From NCBI GenBank assembly GCA_913047695.1, contig CAJWUI010000007.1:62001-126000 (forward strand): a stretch of 64,000 bases of DNA. The letters are read 5' to 3'. Positions 1-8,590 of the stretch are shown here, one piece after another. The notes beneath the pieces were generated by a model. That model saw nothing but the letters and a program-made list of their open reading frames with translations. It had not been told where the DNA came from and did not search any database. This DNA comes from an uncultured Bacteroidota bacterium. Its GTDB lineage: Bacteria > Bacteroidota > Bacteroidia > Flavobacteriales > Flavobacteriaceae. The stretch's first letter is position 1. Every line of letters begins with the position of its first letter. The position numbers and the translations under genes are program-made.

Positions 1-1795
1 GCTCTCTCGGTTCAAATGGTCGCTCATTAAGGTATACTTTCAATGCAACACCAGTAAACAGGAAAAAAAGCATTAGAACCCAAAATCTTTTTGGATCTTG
101 GTTATACAAAAAATATAATCCAACAAGGCCTAGAAGAAAGGGTAGAAAGAAATATGTATTTCGGGCCTTATTATTTAAAGCATCATCATTTAAATTTTCT
201 TGATTTCCAAGGCGGATTTTATCGATAAATGGTATTCCACTTATCCAGTTACCATCAAGAATATTATATTCCCCTTGGTTGTCGTTCTGTCTACCTGTGA
301 AATTCCACATAAAATATCTCCAATACATATAACCTAGTTGATATTCTATGAAAAATCTCAGGTTAGAAAAAAAAGAGGGCTTTTCAATATCTAAATATGG
401 ACTGAAAGTTTTTAAAAATTCATGAAATTGATCTCCATCAATTGATCCATCTGAAATATCTTCACGGAATTGATCAATCCTATTTTTCAATTGTGTATTA
501 GAGCGATATTCTTGTTTAATCCTAAATTCTAAAGGTTCTGTAAAATTCATGTAGTTACCCGCGTGTTCACTACTCCAAAGGCGCGGTAGTATTCCATTAT
601 GAGCGCTATTAGAATTATATCTGGCATCTTTCCAAAAATTAACAATCTTATACCTCCCTGTTTTATAATCTCTTTCATATTTGGGTTTATCGTCTATATA
701 TGGTCTTTCAGGATCTTGCCCAGCATATACATCAGAAAACATTGGTCCATAAAAAAGTTTAGTTTCGGGATATTGTTCTAAATTATAATAAGCTAAAAGT
801 AGGCGTGCATCTGATGGAGAATTTTCATTAATTACAGTATTTGCATTAGCACGGATAGGAATCATAATCCATGATGAGAAGCCTAAAAAAACAAATAGTA
901 TTGCTAAAATTCCAGTATTTAAGTTTACAAGATTACGTTTTTGAGAAAATTTCAAACCAAAATAGAACAATCCAATAAGAATCAAAGCAGCTATTATTGT
1001 ACCACTATTAAATGGAAGCCCCATTGTATTTACAAAAAACACTTCAGCTTTTCCAAAAAATGCTAAAGTTGAGGGGAGTAACAATTTGAAGATGATAAGT
1101 AAAATTGCTGTTGAAATTAGGTTAGCATAAATAAAACCTTTGAGTGTTATCTGTTTGTAATTTTTAAAGTAATAAATCATTCCTAATGCAGGAATAGTTA
1201 AAAGGCCCATAAAGTGAACACCAAATGAAAGACCTATGACAAAAGCAATCATTAATAGCCATCGGTCTCCCCTTGAAGTATTCATTTCTTCTTCCCATTT
1301 TAATCCCAACCAAAATAATATTGAAAGAATCAGTGTAGCCATTGCATATACTTCAGTCTCAACTGCGTTAAACCAAAAACTGTCAGAAAAGCAAAACGAT
1401 AACGATCCTACTGCCGCACTACCAAAAAAACCTATGTGATCTGGAATTGAATCTAAATTTTTAAAAGAGGGAAGTTTTTTTAATAAAAGTGTTAGTGTCC
1501 AAAAAAGAAATAGAATAGTAAATGCTGATGAAAAAACAGACATATAATTTACCATTAAAGCTATTTTTTCTGGTCCTGAAGAAAATAATGCAAAAAAGGC
1601 ACCCATCATTTGAAAAAATGGGGCCCCAGGGGGATGTCCGACTTGAAGTTTGGCAGAGGTTGAGATATACTCTCCTGCATCCCAAAAACTTGCAGTTGGT
1701 TCAACTGTACTTCCAAATGTAAATAGGGCTATGGCAAAAACTGACCATCCAAAAACCAGATTCAAAATTCGATATGATGCATTTGAGTTTTGCAT
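1..1795 (-). CDS. DUF2723 (glycosyltransferase 117-like) multi-spanning membrane protein, 3' part missing
   Basis: The frame is open from an ATG at 1795 to the left edge, giving about 598 residues with no stop. The N-terminus begins MQNSNASYRILN. After the first membrane helix comes the signature VEPTASFWDAGEYISTSAKL, followed by QVGHPPGAPFFQM, the conserved first-loop motif of DUF2723 proteins, which resemble protein O-mannosyltransferases. Many hydrophobic segments follow, then a soluble region with an RPY/KYERDYKTGRY stretch. Bacteroidetes members are usually about 1000 residues, so roughly 40% should lie outside the window. Family knowledge suggests a lipid-linked sugar transferase for surface glycosylation; the acceptor cannot be read from the sequence. 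The short plus-strand frames inside it are shadows. Confidence 0.85.
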   Translation of the reverse strand, partial: MQNSNASYRILNLVFGWSVFAIALFTFGSTVEPTASFWDAGEYISTSAKLQVGHPPGAPFFQMMGAFFALFSSGPEKIALMVNYMSVFSSAFTILFLFWTLTLLLKKLPSFKNLDSIPDHIGFFGSAAVGSLSFCFSDSFWFNAVETEVYAMATLILSILFWLGLKWEEEMNTSRGDRWLLMIAFVIGLSFGVHFMGLLTIPALGMIYYFKNYKQITLKGFIYANLISTAILLIIFKLLLPSTLAFFGKAEVFFVNTMGLPFNSGTIIAALILIGLFYFGLKFSQKRNLVNLNTGILAILFVFLGFSSWIMIPIRANANTVINENSPSDARLLLAYYNLEQYPETKLFYGPMFSDVYAGQDPERPYIDDKPKYERDYKTGRYKIVNFWKDARYNSNSAHNGILPRLWSSEHAGNYMNFTEPLEFRIKQEYRSNTQLKNRIDQFREDISDGSIDGDQFHEFLKTFSPYLDIEKPSFFSNLRFFIEYQLGYMYWRYFMWNFTGRQNDNQGEYNILDGNWISGIPFIDKIRLGNQENLNDDALNNKARNTYFFLPFLLGLVGLYFLYNQDPKRFWVLMLFFLFTGVALKVYLNERPFEPRE

Positions 1796-1872
1796 TAATT
1801 TTTTTTACGAATTTAATGATTAATAGAGGAAGAGAAAATGTATTTTGAACTGTATGGTTTTTTTAATAAAAC

Positions 1873-1903
1873 TTGGTGTAAAAAAAACTTTCACATAAAT
1901 TTG
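1873..1903 (+). promoter_or_regulatory. Bacteroidetes-type promoter for tRNA-Gln
   Basis: TTG at 1873-1875 is followed by exactly 20 nt and then TAAATTTG at 1896-1903, a full match to the Bacteroidetes -33/-7 pattern (TTG, TAnnTTTG). The mature tRNA begins 10 nt downstream, which fits a start point near 1908. Confidence 0.75.
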
Positions 1904-1912
1904 CAGCTTAAT

Positions 1913-1985
1913 TGGCCTATGGTGTAACTGGCAACACGTCTGATTTTGGTTCAGAAGAGTCTAGGTTCGATCCCTAGTAGGCCAA
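1913..1985 (+). tRNA. tRNA-Gln (anticodon UUG)
   Basis: The 73-nt cloverleaf can be folded by eye. The acceptor stem is TGGCCTA/TAGGCCA (1913-1919 with 1978-1984) and the discriminator is A1985. The D stem is GTGT/ACAC. The anticodon stem TCTGA/TCAGA encloses loop TTTTGGT, whose middle triplet is TTG (Gln). The T stem is CTAGG/CCTAG with loop TTCGATC. The CCA end is not encoded. It stands alone between the divergent DUF2723 gene and the convergent amidohydrolase gene. Confidence 0.95.
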
Positions 1986-2068
1986 CTACTTTAAGTCCTC
2001 CTAGATTTTTTTATATAAAATAATTGAAGGCCCTAAGATCGATTTTTATTTTCCTAGTTAAAACTTTT

Positions 2069-3496
2069 TTAGTTTTTTATTGAATCTAAATATTTTCTAT
2101 TCATAAAAAAACCATTTTTTATAACGGCACGTATTTTTCTTGTGTTCCTGATGTCAATCAAAGGATTCTGATTTAAAATTATCAGGTCAGCAATATAGTT
2201 TGGTTTTATCCTTCCTAAGGAATCATGAAGATTGAAATATTTTGATGGATTTATGGTAGCTGCCTTTAAAGCCTCCAAATTAGTTAGGCCAGAGTTGGTT
2301 AATTCTTCAATTTCTTGATGTAAACTTAAACCAGGCACTAAAAATCCAATTGGAGTATCCGTTCCTGCCATAAATGTAATTCCCTTTTTGTGCATATATT
2401 TCACCATACTGGATTGCCATTTAGTGAAATCCATTCTTTCCTTATCTTCTTTAGCTTCCAGTTGGCGGATAGTTTTTCTCCAATTTTCTCCAATGTTTTT
2501 TGGAAGAAGATTTAAATATGAATCATATTCTTTAGATTTATAACTTTTCGAGGCAAAGTTTTTATAAAGTTTCAGAGTGGGAATTTGCCATGTGTCATTT
2601 TTTGCCAGGATATCTACAACATTTTTAATTTTGGAAGAATCAAGATTATAAATAGACCTCATACGTTGTTTATTATGTAATAAGGACCTAAGACTGGCAC
2701 CCCTTAAAGCGGATTTATTCTTTAAAATTGCTTTTCTTTCCTTTAAAAGATTATTGGTCATTTTGGTCATTGAAAGTTCAATATTCCTAAAATGTTCTAT
2801 GCTATTTAAGCCAGAGCTAGATGCAATTTCTACATTTATGCTAAGAGGAACATGACCCGTAAGTTTTAAATTATTTTTTTTAGCTAACTCTGTTAGAAGC
2901 TTAAATTGTGAGGGACTTAACATTTCATATGCTTTGAGAAAATCAACTTTATTTTCAATTAGCATTTCCACATTTTTTCTTAATTCATCGTCATCAACAT
3001 TTCTTATTGAAAGTACCGGATGAGTATGATCACTGCCATCATATACATTGAATTTCCCGTCTATTAAAGGTCCTGCAATTTTTAAACGAGCTTTTGTTTT
3101 AGGATTTTCTAATGAATTTTGTTTATAGCTATTTACAAAATCAAAGGGTCCTCCAGTATCCCTTAGACTTGTTATACCATGTAGTAAAAAAAGATCCATC
3201 ATCGAATCGGCCAATTCTGTTTGATATGCAAAATGTACATGTGTGTCCCAAAGGCCAGGGATTAAAAATTTAGACTCACCATCAAATATTTTATTTTTCT
3301 TAGAAATTTTAATTTCATTTGAATTAAAAATTTCAGTTATTTTATTTTTAGTAATGACGACAGTCTTGTTACTGCTAAGACCATCAATGGGATCAATTAT
3401 GTTAATATTTTCAATAACGTAGGAGTTTTCAAAAAAAATAGTTTCTTCTGAGCAAGAAAAAATAAATAATGAAAAAAAAAGAATAAAATTTTTCAT
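2069..3496 (-). CDS. Amidohydrolase-superfamily lipoprotein (imidazolonepropionase-like)
   Basis: The protein has 475 residues. A short hydrophobic signal ends in lipobox FIFSC (Cys15) followed by SEE, the acidic signal that sends Bacteroidetes lipoproteins to the surface. Metal-site residues of the superfamily are present: H86 and H88 (DTHVHF), K188, H215 (TGHVP), H235 (IEHF) and D380 (AGTDTP). The C-terminus has the usual AATINPSKYF...GRIKPNYIADLIILNQNP pattern of imidazolonepropionase- and prolidase-like hydrolases. A hydrolytic deacylase or peptidase role outside the inner membrane is inferred; the substrate is unknown. It lies 31 bp downstream of the GMC oxidoreductase on the same strand, so the two are probably cotranscribed. 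Confidence 0.88.
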   Translation of the reverse strand: MKNFILFFSLFIFSCSEETIFFENSYVIENINIIDPIDGLSSNKTVVITKNKITEIFNSNEIKISKKNKIFDGESKFLIPGLWDTHVHFAYQTELADSMMDLFLLHGITSLRDTGGPFDFVNSYKQNSLENPKTKARLKIAGPLIDGKFNVYDGSDHTHPVLSIRNVDDDELRKNVEMLIENKVDFLKAYEMLSPSQFKLLTELAKKNNLKLTGHVPLSINVEIASSSGLNSIEHFRNIELSMTKMTNNLLKERKAILKNKSALRGASLRSLLHNKQRMRSIYNLDSSKIKNVVDILAKNDTWQIPTLKLYKNFASKSYKSKEYDSYLNLLPKNIGENWRKTIRQLEAKEDKERMDFTKWQSSMVKYMHKKGITFMAGTDTPIGFLVPGLSLHQEIEELTNSGLTNLEALKAATINPSKYFNLHDSLGRIKPNYIADLIILNQNPLIDIRNTRKIRAVIKNGFFMNRKYLDSIKN

Positions 3497-3527
3497 GAAA
3501 AAGACATCTTGTTTAATTTGTTATTAG

Positions 3528-5210
3528 TTAAATATTAAGTTTTTTAAGCTCTAAAACAGCATGATCTACTGCTCTTGCAGTAAAAGCCATGTATGTCAAA
3601 GATGGATTTTGGGTCCCTGAAGAAGTCATAAAAGCGCCATCTGTGACAAACACATTTTTGACGGAATGTATTTGATTGTATTTATTTAAAATAGATGTTT
3701 TAGGATTATGACCCATTCGTGCTGTTCCCATTTCATGGATTCCTTTTCCAATAGGTGCGTTTGAATCATTAATAGTCACATCCTTACAACCTGCGTTTTC
3801 AAGCATTTCAGCTGCCTGAATTTTCCAATCTGCCTTCATCCTTTTTTCATTCTCTTTGAATTCAGCGTCAAAAACTATTTTGGGTAAACCATAAGAATCA
3901 ATTTTATTATAATCTAAAAACATACGATTTTCATGATAAGGTAATACTTCTCCAAAACCTCCCATTCCGATACTCCAATCTCCAGGTTTTAAAATAGCAT
4001 TTTTAAGATCAGAACCATAACTAAGTTCTTTGATTGCTTTTGACCAATCTCCTCTACTTGCACCTCCTTGATATCCATATCCCCTTATAAAATCAAAATT
4101 TTTTGATTTTCCACCAATATTTCTAAATCTCGGTATGTAGAATCCGTTTGGTCTTCTGCCATAATAATAGCGATCCTGAAAGTCTTCATATTTTCCTGAT
4201 GCACCACTTCCTAATTGGTGGTCCATAATGTTATGTCCTAATTCTCCAGAATCATTTCCAAGGCCATTCGGGAATCTATCTGATTTAGAATTCATTAATA
4301 TAGCGGTAGAAGCCATTGATGAGGCACATAAAAAAATAATTTTCGCTTTAAACTCAGAAATTTTTTTTGTAATTGTATTAACTACTCTTACTCCTGTAGC
4401 TTTCTTTTTGTCTTTGTTATAAATTACCTCTGAAACAACCGAGTTTGGATGTAATGTTAGTTTCCCAGTTTTTTCTGCTACCGGTATGGTAGACGAGTTA
4501 GAGCTAAAATAAGCGCCATAGGGGCAACCCCTGTCACACCTATTTCTGTATTGGCAAGCTGTTCTTAATCCACTTTTAGTTCCTTCAGTAATGTGAGCAA
4601 CTCTACCAACAGTTAAAATTCTATCTCTGTAATTCTTTGCTATGGATGATTGTAATTCTTTCTCTACACAATTTAGTTCCATGGGTGGCAAAAACTCACT
4701 ATCAGGGAGTTGAGCTAGGTTTAGAGCCTCACCACTTATTCCAATAAATTTTTCAACATAAGAGTACCATGGTGCAATCTCTTTATACCTTACTGGCCAA
4801 TCAACGGCTATACCATCTCTCAAATTTGCTTCAAAATCATCATCACTCCATCGATATGTTTGTCGTCCCCAGATTAAAGAACGACCACCTACCTGAGTTC
4901 CTCTGATCCAGTCAAAGGGTTTAATCTCATCGTAGTCATATTCTGAATCCTTATTGTAAAAATGTCTATTGCCCTCATGAATCCCCCACCTCTTTTGTTT
5001 ATTGTAATTTTTTAATTCCTCTTGAGTGGTTCTTCCACCATGTTTTACATCCCATGGGTCAAGATTCATTGTAGGATAATCTTCGATATGTTTAACCATT
5101 CGTCCTCTTTCAAGTACCAATGTTTTTAATCCCTTTTCACAAAGTTCTTTAGCTGCCCAACCACCACTTATTCCAGATCCAACAACTATGGCATCAAAGT
5201 TTTTATTCAT
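3528..5210 (-). CDS. GMC-family FAD-dependent oxidoreductase with a Cys cluster
   Basis: The protein has 560 residues. The N-terminal Rossmann motif VVGSGISGGWAAKEL (about 9-23) ends in LVLERG, which binds FAD. The second GMC signature GTQVGGRSLIWGRQT lies at 104-118. Near the C-terminus are H492 (HEMGTARMGHNP) and N535 (GTQNPSLT), the catalytic His/Asn pair of GMC enzymes. C219, C225 and C229 (CQYRNRCDRGCP) resemble the three-Cys motif that holds a 3Fe-4S cluster in membrane-linked sugar dehydrogenases. No signal peptide is evident. Such proteins are often encoded beside a small gluconate-dehydrogenase-subunit-3-like partner, and none is seen here. Likely role: oxidation of a sugar or alcohol; the substrate is unknown. 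Confidence 0.9.
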   Translation of the reverse strand: MNKNFDAIVVGSGISGGWAAKELCEKGLKTLVLERGRMVKHIEDYPTMNLDPWDVKHGGRTTQEELKNYNKQKRWGIHEGNRHFYNKDSEYDYDEIKPFDWIRGTQVGGRSLIWGRQTYRWSDDDFEANLRDGIAVDWPVRYKEIAPWYSYVEKFIGISGEALNLAQLPDSEFLPPMELNCVEKELQSSIAKNYRDRILTVGRVAHITEGTKSGLRTACQYRNRCDRGCPYGAYFSSNSSTIPVAEKTGKLTLHPNSVVSEVIYNKDKKKATGVRVVNTITKKISEFKAKIIFLCASSMASTAILMNSKSDRFPNGLGNDSGELGHNIMDHQLGSGASGKYEDFQDRYYYGRRPNGFYIPRFRNIGGKSKNFDFIRGYGYQGGASRGDWSKAIKELSYGSDLKNAILKPGDWSIGMGGFGEVLPYHENRMFLDYNKIDSYGLPKIVFDAEFKENEKRMKADWKIQAAEMLENAGCKDVTINDSNAPIGKGIHEMGTARMGHNPKTSILNKYNQIHSVKNVFVTDGAFMTSSGTQNPSLTYMAFTARAVDHAVLELKKLNI

Positions 5211-5252
5211 TCGAGTTTGATTAAATCAAAGATTAAATTAGTTGTTTTTAGT

Positions 5253-5284
5253 CTAAAATAGGGAATATTTAGAATTTCACTCAA
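5253..5284 (-). promoter_or_regulatory. Candidate promoter for the GMC/amidohydrolase pair
   Basis: On the minus strand TTG (complement of 5282-5284) is followed by 21 nt and TATTTTAG (complement of 5253-5260), one base away from TAnnTTTG. It lies in the 86-bp gap between the Enzyme I gene and the GMC gene, 42 nt before the GMC ATG. Confidence 0.35.
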
Positions 5285-5296
5285 TCAGACTTTAGA

Positions 5297-6925
5297 TTAT
5301 TTTAGTGATCTTATTTCTTCTTTTATTTTGGGGATTAACATTGGAGGGATACTCAAACTACTTATGCCTAAATCAATAAATTCATCTAAGTAATTAATAT
5401 TAGAAGCTAGTTCCCCACAAATGCTAATTTCTTTTTTCTTGGGAATTACCTCTAAAGCAAAATTCCGAATTATTTTTAAAACACTTTGATTACCAGATTC
5501 AATATAATGTGAAACATTTTTGTTTGTGCGATCCGCAGCCATCAAGAATTGAGCAAGATCATTAGTTCCAAAAGAAAAGAAATCTGCTTTTGAAATAAAA
5601 TCATTAGGATTTAAGGCTACATTTGGAACTTCAACCATAATTCCAACAGGAGGTAATTTTTCAATAATCTCACCCTGTTGATTTAACTCTTTTTGTTCCT
5701 TATGAATTGCAGTTATAATTTTATCCAAATCATTGGAATTTGTAATCATTGGGCAAAGAATTTTTATATCAAAATCTTTAGAAAGTTTTAAAAAAGCTCT
5801 TATTTGTGGTTTTAAAAGAGTGTCATAATAAGAAAAACCTAAACGAAGGGCTCTTTGACCCAAAGCTGGATTTTCCTCATTTTGTAAAGGCAGGTAAGAA
5901 ACCTTTTTATCACTTCCAAAATCAATAAGTCTTAAAGTGTGAGTTTTTTCAGGTAAGTTTTTTAGAATTTTAGAATAAAGTTCAAGCTGTGATTTTTCGT
6001 CTGGCATTTTATAACTTTCAAGAAAGCAAAGTTCAGTTCTCAATAATCCGATCCCGTCAGCGCCAAATCTTTTTGCTTTTAAAGCATCATCCAGTGATCC
6101 AACATTTGCCATAATATCAACTTTTTTACCAGATTTTGTAATTGCTTCATATTTTGACTTAATGAGTTGATTTTTATTTATGGATTTTTCCTTTAAAATC
6201 TCTTTCTCAAATTTTTGACTAATCTCCTTTTCAGGATTTATATGAATGCATTTATTTTTGCTATCCAGTATTATTTTATCTCCGTTTCTGACAATATTAA
6301 CGACATTTTTTACTCCCAATATATAGGGAACACCTAATGCTTTGGCAATAATTGATGAATGATCTGTAACTCCACCTTCCGTTGTAATAATGCCTAATAA
6401 GTTTGTTTGATTTATCTCTGCAATTTGGCTAGGGTCTATCTTTTCAGCAATAACTATTGAGGGATTGTTAACTTTAGAAATAACTTTTTCATCACCTAGT
6501 AACGATTTTAAAACCATATCCGAAAGCATTTTTAGATCTTCGGCTCTTCTATTGAGATACTCATCATCAAGGCTTTCTAATTCAGAAATAAAATTTCGAG
6601 TTACTTGATAATACGAATATGCAGCGTTAAAATTTTGTTTTTTTATTAAGTCTCTAGTCTGATCCAAAACTTCTGGATCGTTAACAATGCTGTTAAATGC
6701 TGTGTAAATTTCAAGCTCTTTTTCCGAAAGGTTTGCAGAAAGATTTACTTTTTGAGAATCTATTTTTTTTATTGTCTTATCTATAGCTTTTTTTAGGTTA
6801 CTTATTTCATTCTCTGAATTAATGCCTGTTTGTTTTTTAATCTCAATAGGATCATTGGAGTATAATATCTGTGCTTTACCAATAGCTAATCCCCAACTTG
6901 CTACTATTCCTTGAAGTGTTTTGAT
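5297..6925 (-). CDS. ptsI: PTS Enzyme I (PEP-protein phosphotransferase), apparent AUC start
   Basis: It transfers phosphate from PEP to HPr. The first ATG/GTG/TTG in frame is TTG 6667, but that loses 86 residues of clear Enzyme I sequence. Reading from ATC at 6925 gives (I/M)KTLQGIVASWGLAIGKA, the canonical N-terminus, and a 542-residue protein. With this numbering the phospho-accepting histidine in GGVTDHSSI is H189, the same number as in E. coli. The PEP-site LRTEL, the FGTNDLAQF motif and catalytic C503 (ISICGELA) are all present. The usual Arg of GGRTSHS is Val here. HPr's TAG stop lies in the same frame, one codon before ATC. It is the last gene of the operon. Confidence 0.92.
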   Translation of the reverse strand: MKTLQGIVASWGLAIGKAQILYSNDPIEIKKQTGINSENEISNLKKAIDKTIKKIDSQKVNLSANLSEKELEIYTAFNSIVNDPEVLDQTRDLIKKQNFNAAYSYYQVTRNFISELESLDDEYLNRRAEDLKMLSDMVLKSLLGDEKVISKVNNPSIVIAEKIDPSQIAEINQTNLLGIITTEGGVTDHSSIIAKALGVPYILGVKNVVNIVRNGDKIILDSKNKCIHINPEKEISQKFEKEILKEKSINKNQLIKSKYEAITKSGKKVDIMANVGSLDDALKAKRFGADGIGLLRTELCFLESYKMPDEKSQLELYSKILKNLPEKTHTLRLIDFGSDKKVSYLPLQNEENPALGQRALRLGFSYYDTLLKPQIRAFLKLSKDFDIKILCPMITNSNDLDKIITAIHKEQKELNQQGEIIEKLPPVGIMVEVPNVALNPNDFISKADFFSFGTNDLAQFLMAADRTNKNVSHYIESGNQSVLKIIRNFALEVIPKKKEISICGELASNINYLDEFIDLGISSLSIPPMLIPKIKEEIRSLK

Positions 6926-6928
6926 AGT

Positions 6929-7192
6929 CTACTCTTTGAAATTATTTTTAATGTATGATAATAAAGCTTCGTGTGCTTCTTTTTCGTCACTTCCTTCAGC
7001 TATGAGCATAATTTGGTCCCTAGATTTAACACCAAGAGTCATTAATGATAATGTGCTCTTCGCACTTACTTTTTTACCATTAAATTCCACAAAAATATCA
7101 GAATTAAATGTAGAGGCTTTTTTCGCAAATAAAGAGGCTGTTCTTGCATGAAAACCAATTTCGTCCTCAATATTTATTGAAAAACTAATCAT
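6929..7192 (-). CDS. ptsH: HPr phosphocarrier protein
   Basis: It carries phosphate from Enzyme I to IIA. The frame could be opened at TTG 7195, but ATG 7192 places the active-site histidine (GFHARTAS) at position 15, the position usual in HPr; the protein is then 87 residues. The regulatory-serine region appears as SAKSTLSLMTLGV. The usual Pro after HAR is Thr here. It lies 4 nt after the IIB stop, and its own stop is followed after 3 nt by Enzyme I. A dedicated HPr/Enzyme I pair inside a transporter operon suggests that this may be the only PTS energy source in the genome, but that needs the rest of the chromosome. Confidence 0.93.
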   Translation of the reverse strand: MISFSINIEDEIGFHARTASLFAKKASTFNSDIFVEFNGKKVSAKSTLSLMTLGVKSRDQIMLIAEGSDEKEAHEALLSYIKNNFKE

Positions 7193-7196
7193 CAAA

Positions 7197-7508
7197 CTAT
7201 TTTTTAATTAACAATTCTGCTTTGTCCATAATAAGACTAGGTTTTCGCAAAGCCTCATTTACACTTACATCCAAAATGTTTTTCCCTTTAAAACGATCCT
7301 TACCTGAGATAGAAACCATTTTTGCAATTATAACAACATCCGCTTGTTCAATTTGTTCTTTTGAGATCTTCACCGGAATTTTATGCCCTCCTTGTTCTTC
7401 TACACATATTTCGTGACCTCTGGTTTTGGCTTCTTTTTTTAAAGCTAAAGCTGCCATTTTACTGTGTGCTACTCCAGCTAGGCAAGCTGTAATTAACGCA
7501 ATTTTCAT
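7197..7508 (-). CDS. PTS fructose-family IIB component
   Basis: The protein has 103 residues, the normal size for a stand-alone fructose-family IIB domain. The N-terminus MKIALITACLAGVAHSKMA matches the phosphocysteine loop of fructose IIB (ITACPTGIAHTYMA), with the active cysteine at position 9. The remainder follows the family: GHEICVEEQGG, then an ADVVIIA strand and a DRFKGK segment. It accepts phosphate from IIA and passes it to the sugar during transport through IIC. It lies between IIC (10-bp gap) and HPr. IIA, IIB and IIC are separate polypeptides here, whereas most fructose systems fuse them. Confidence 0.92.
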   Translation of the reverse strand: MKIALITACLAGVAHSKMAALALKKEAKTRGHEICVEEQGGHKIPVKISKEQIEQADVVIIAKMVSISGKDRFKGKNILDVSVNEALRKPSLIMDKAELLIKK

Positions 7509-7518
7509 AATTATTTAT

Positions 7519-8580
7519 TTAGGTTTCATTTAATTCAGTATCTGCAGCATCAAGCGCATCAATATCTCTATTACTTATGCTTTTTAGAAAATTTGCTGTC
7601 AGTGCAGTAACTAGAGAACCGATTACGACACAAATAACAAAGATTAATGGCTTATCATAAAAAAACCATTGTGCAATTCCCAAGACAGGAGTACTTAACT
7701 CTAATAAAAAAATACCAGCTATAGTACCTCCAATTGTGCACCCCAAAACAGTAGCTATTGTTACACGTATAATGTCACCCACTGCTAGTGGGATTACAAT
7801 TTCAGTAAACCCTCCAATTATTGAATATATCCAGGAACTCTTCGCATAATTACGCTCTACTTTTGTGTAAAGTTTTGGTTTTAAAAATGTTGCTAAACAC
7901 ATTCCAAGAGGAGGTATGATAACAATACTTCCACAGATCCCTAATGGTACATATAAATCTAAATCCATAACTGCTGTTGCAAAGGTACTTTGAGTCTTAC
8001 TAAATGGACCTCCGTAATCAATACCTCCCAAAAATCCCATAACTGCCCCCATAATTGCTGAGCCCTCTTCGCCTAAATTAGAAAGGAAAGAGGAAATAAC
8101 TTCCATAAGCCAGGCAATTGGTGGACCAAGGAGATATACCATAAAGACTACTACTATAAGTGTACTAAAAACTGGAGCTATAAATCCCCAAGTGCTCTGA
8201 AGTATTTCTGGAAGTTCTAATTTCATAAGCATGTAGGTAGCATAACCTACTAAAATCCCACCGAGTAGTGCTCCTAGATAACCTGTATCAATTTGTTGGG
8301 CTAAAACACCTACTATGAATCCAGGAGCAATACCTGGAGTATCACTAATACTGTATGCTGTGTAGGCAGCCATAATAGGCACAAAATAAGTTAAGCCTAT
8401 CGTGCCAACATCTTTAAATATTTTCCAAATAGAACCATCTTCGTGACTTCCGCCCCCCAAAACAGCTAGACTTCCTACCATACCCCCTATAAGAAGAATT
8501 GGCAGCATATAGGAAACTCCAGTTCTAAAGTGAGTTCCAGTTTCTCTAAAAATATTTCCTGTTTCTTTCCAAAAATCCAT
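7519..8580 (-). CDS. PTS fructose-family IIC membrane permease
   Basis: The protein has 353 residues and about nine or ten hydrophobic segments. Family landmarks are present: GVSYMLPILLIGG near the N-terminus, YFVPIMAAYTAYSISDTPGIAPGF, the substrate-loop GGIDYGGPFSK (fructose IIC usually has DMGGPVNKA), and GGFTEIVIPLAVGDIIRV (usually TEGAIPFAAADPLRV). It forms the membrane channel that takes up and phosphorylates the substrate. The changes in both substrate-loop motifs suggest a substrate other than plain fructose, but this is inference. It is closely spaced with IIA and IIB (10 bp each side). Confidence 0.92.
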   Translation of the reverse strand: MDFWKETGNIFRETGTHFRTGVSYMLPILLIGGMVGSLAVLGGGSHEDGSIWKIFKDVGTIGLTYFVPIMAAYTAYSISDTPGIAPGFIVGVLAQQIDTGYLGALLGGILVGYATYMLMKLELPEILQSTWGFIAPVFSTLIVVVFMVYLLGPPIAWLMEVISSFLSNLGEEGSAIMGAVMGFLGGIDYGGPFSKTQSTFATAVMDLDLYVPLGICGSIVIIPPLGMCLATFLKPKLYTKVERNYAKSSWIYSIIGGFTEIVIPLAVGDIIRVTIATVLGCTIGGTIAGIFLLELSTPVLGIAQWFFYDKPLIFVICVVIGSLVTALTANFLKSISNRDIDALDAADTELNET

Positions 8581-8590
8581 AGTATATAAT

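Noticed and set aside
1873-1985. tRNA-associated integration site
   Set aside because: No integrase, direct repeat of the tRNA end, or foreign-looking block is found on either side.
6929-7192. HPr-Enzyme I as one fused gene through the TAG codon
   Set aside because: The frame permits it, but HPr ends at a normal length and Enzyme I has a canonical N-terminus right after the stop. Fusion is kept only as an alternative to the AUC start.
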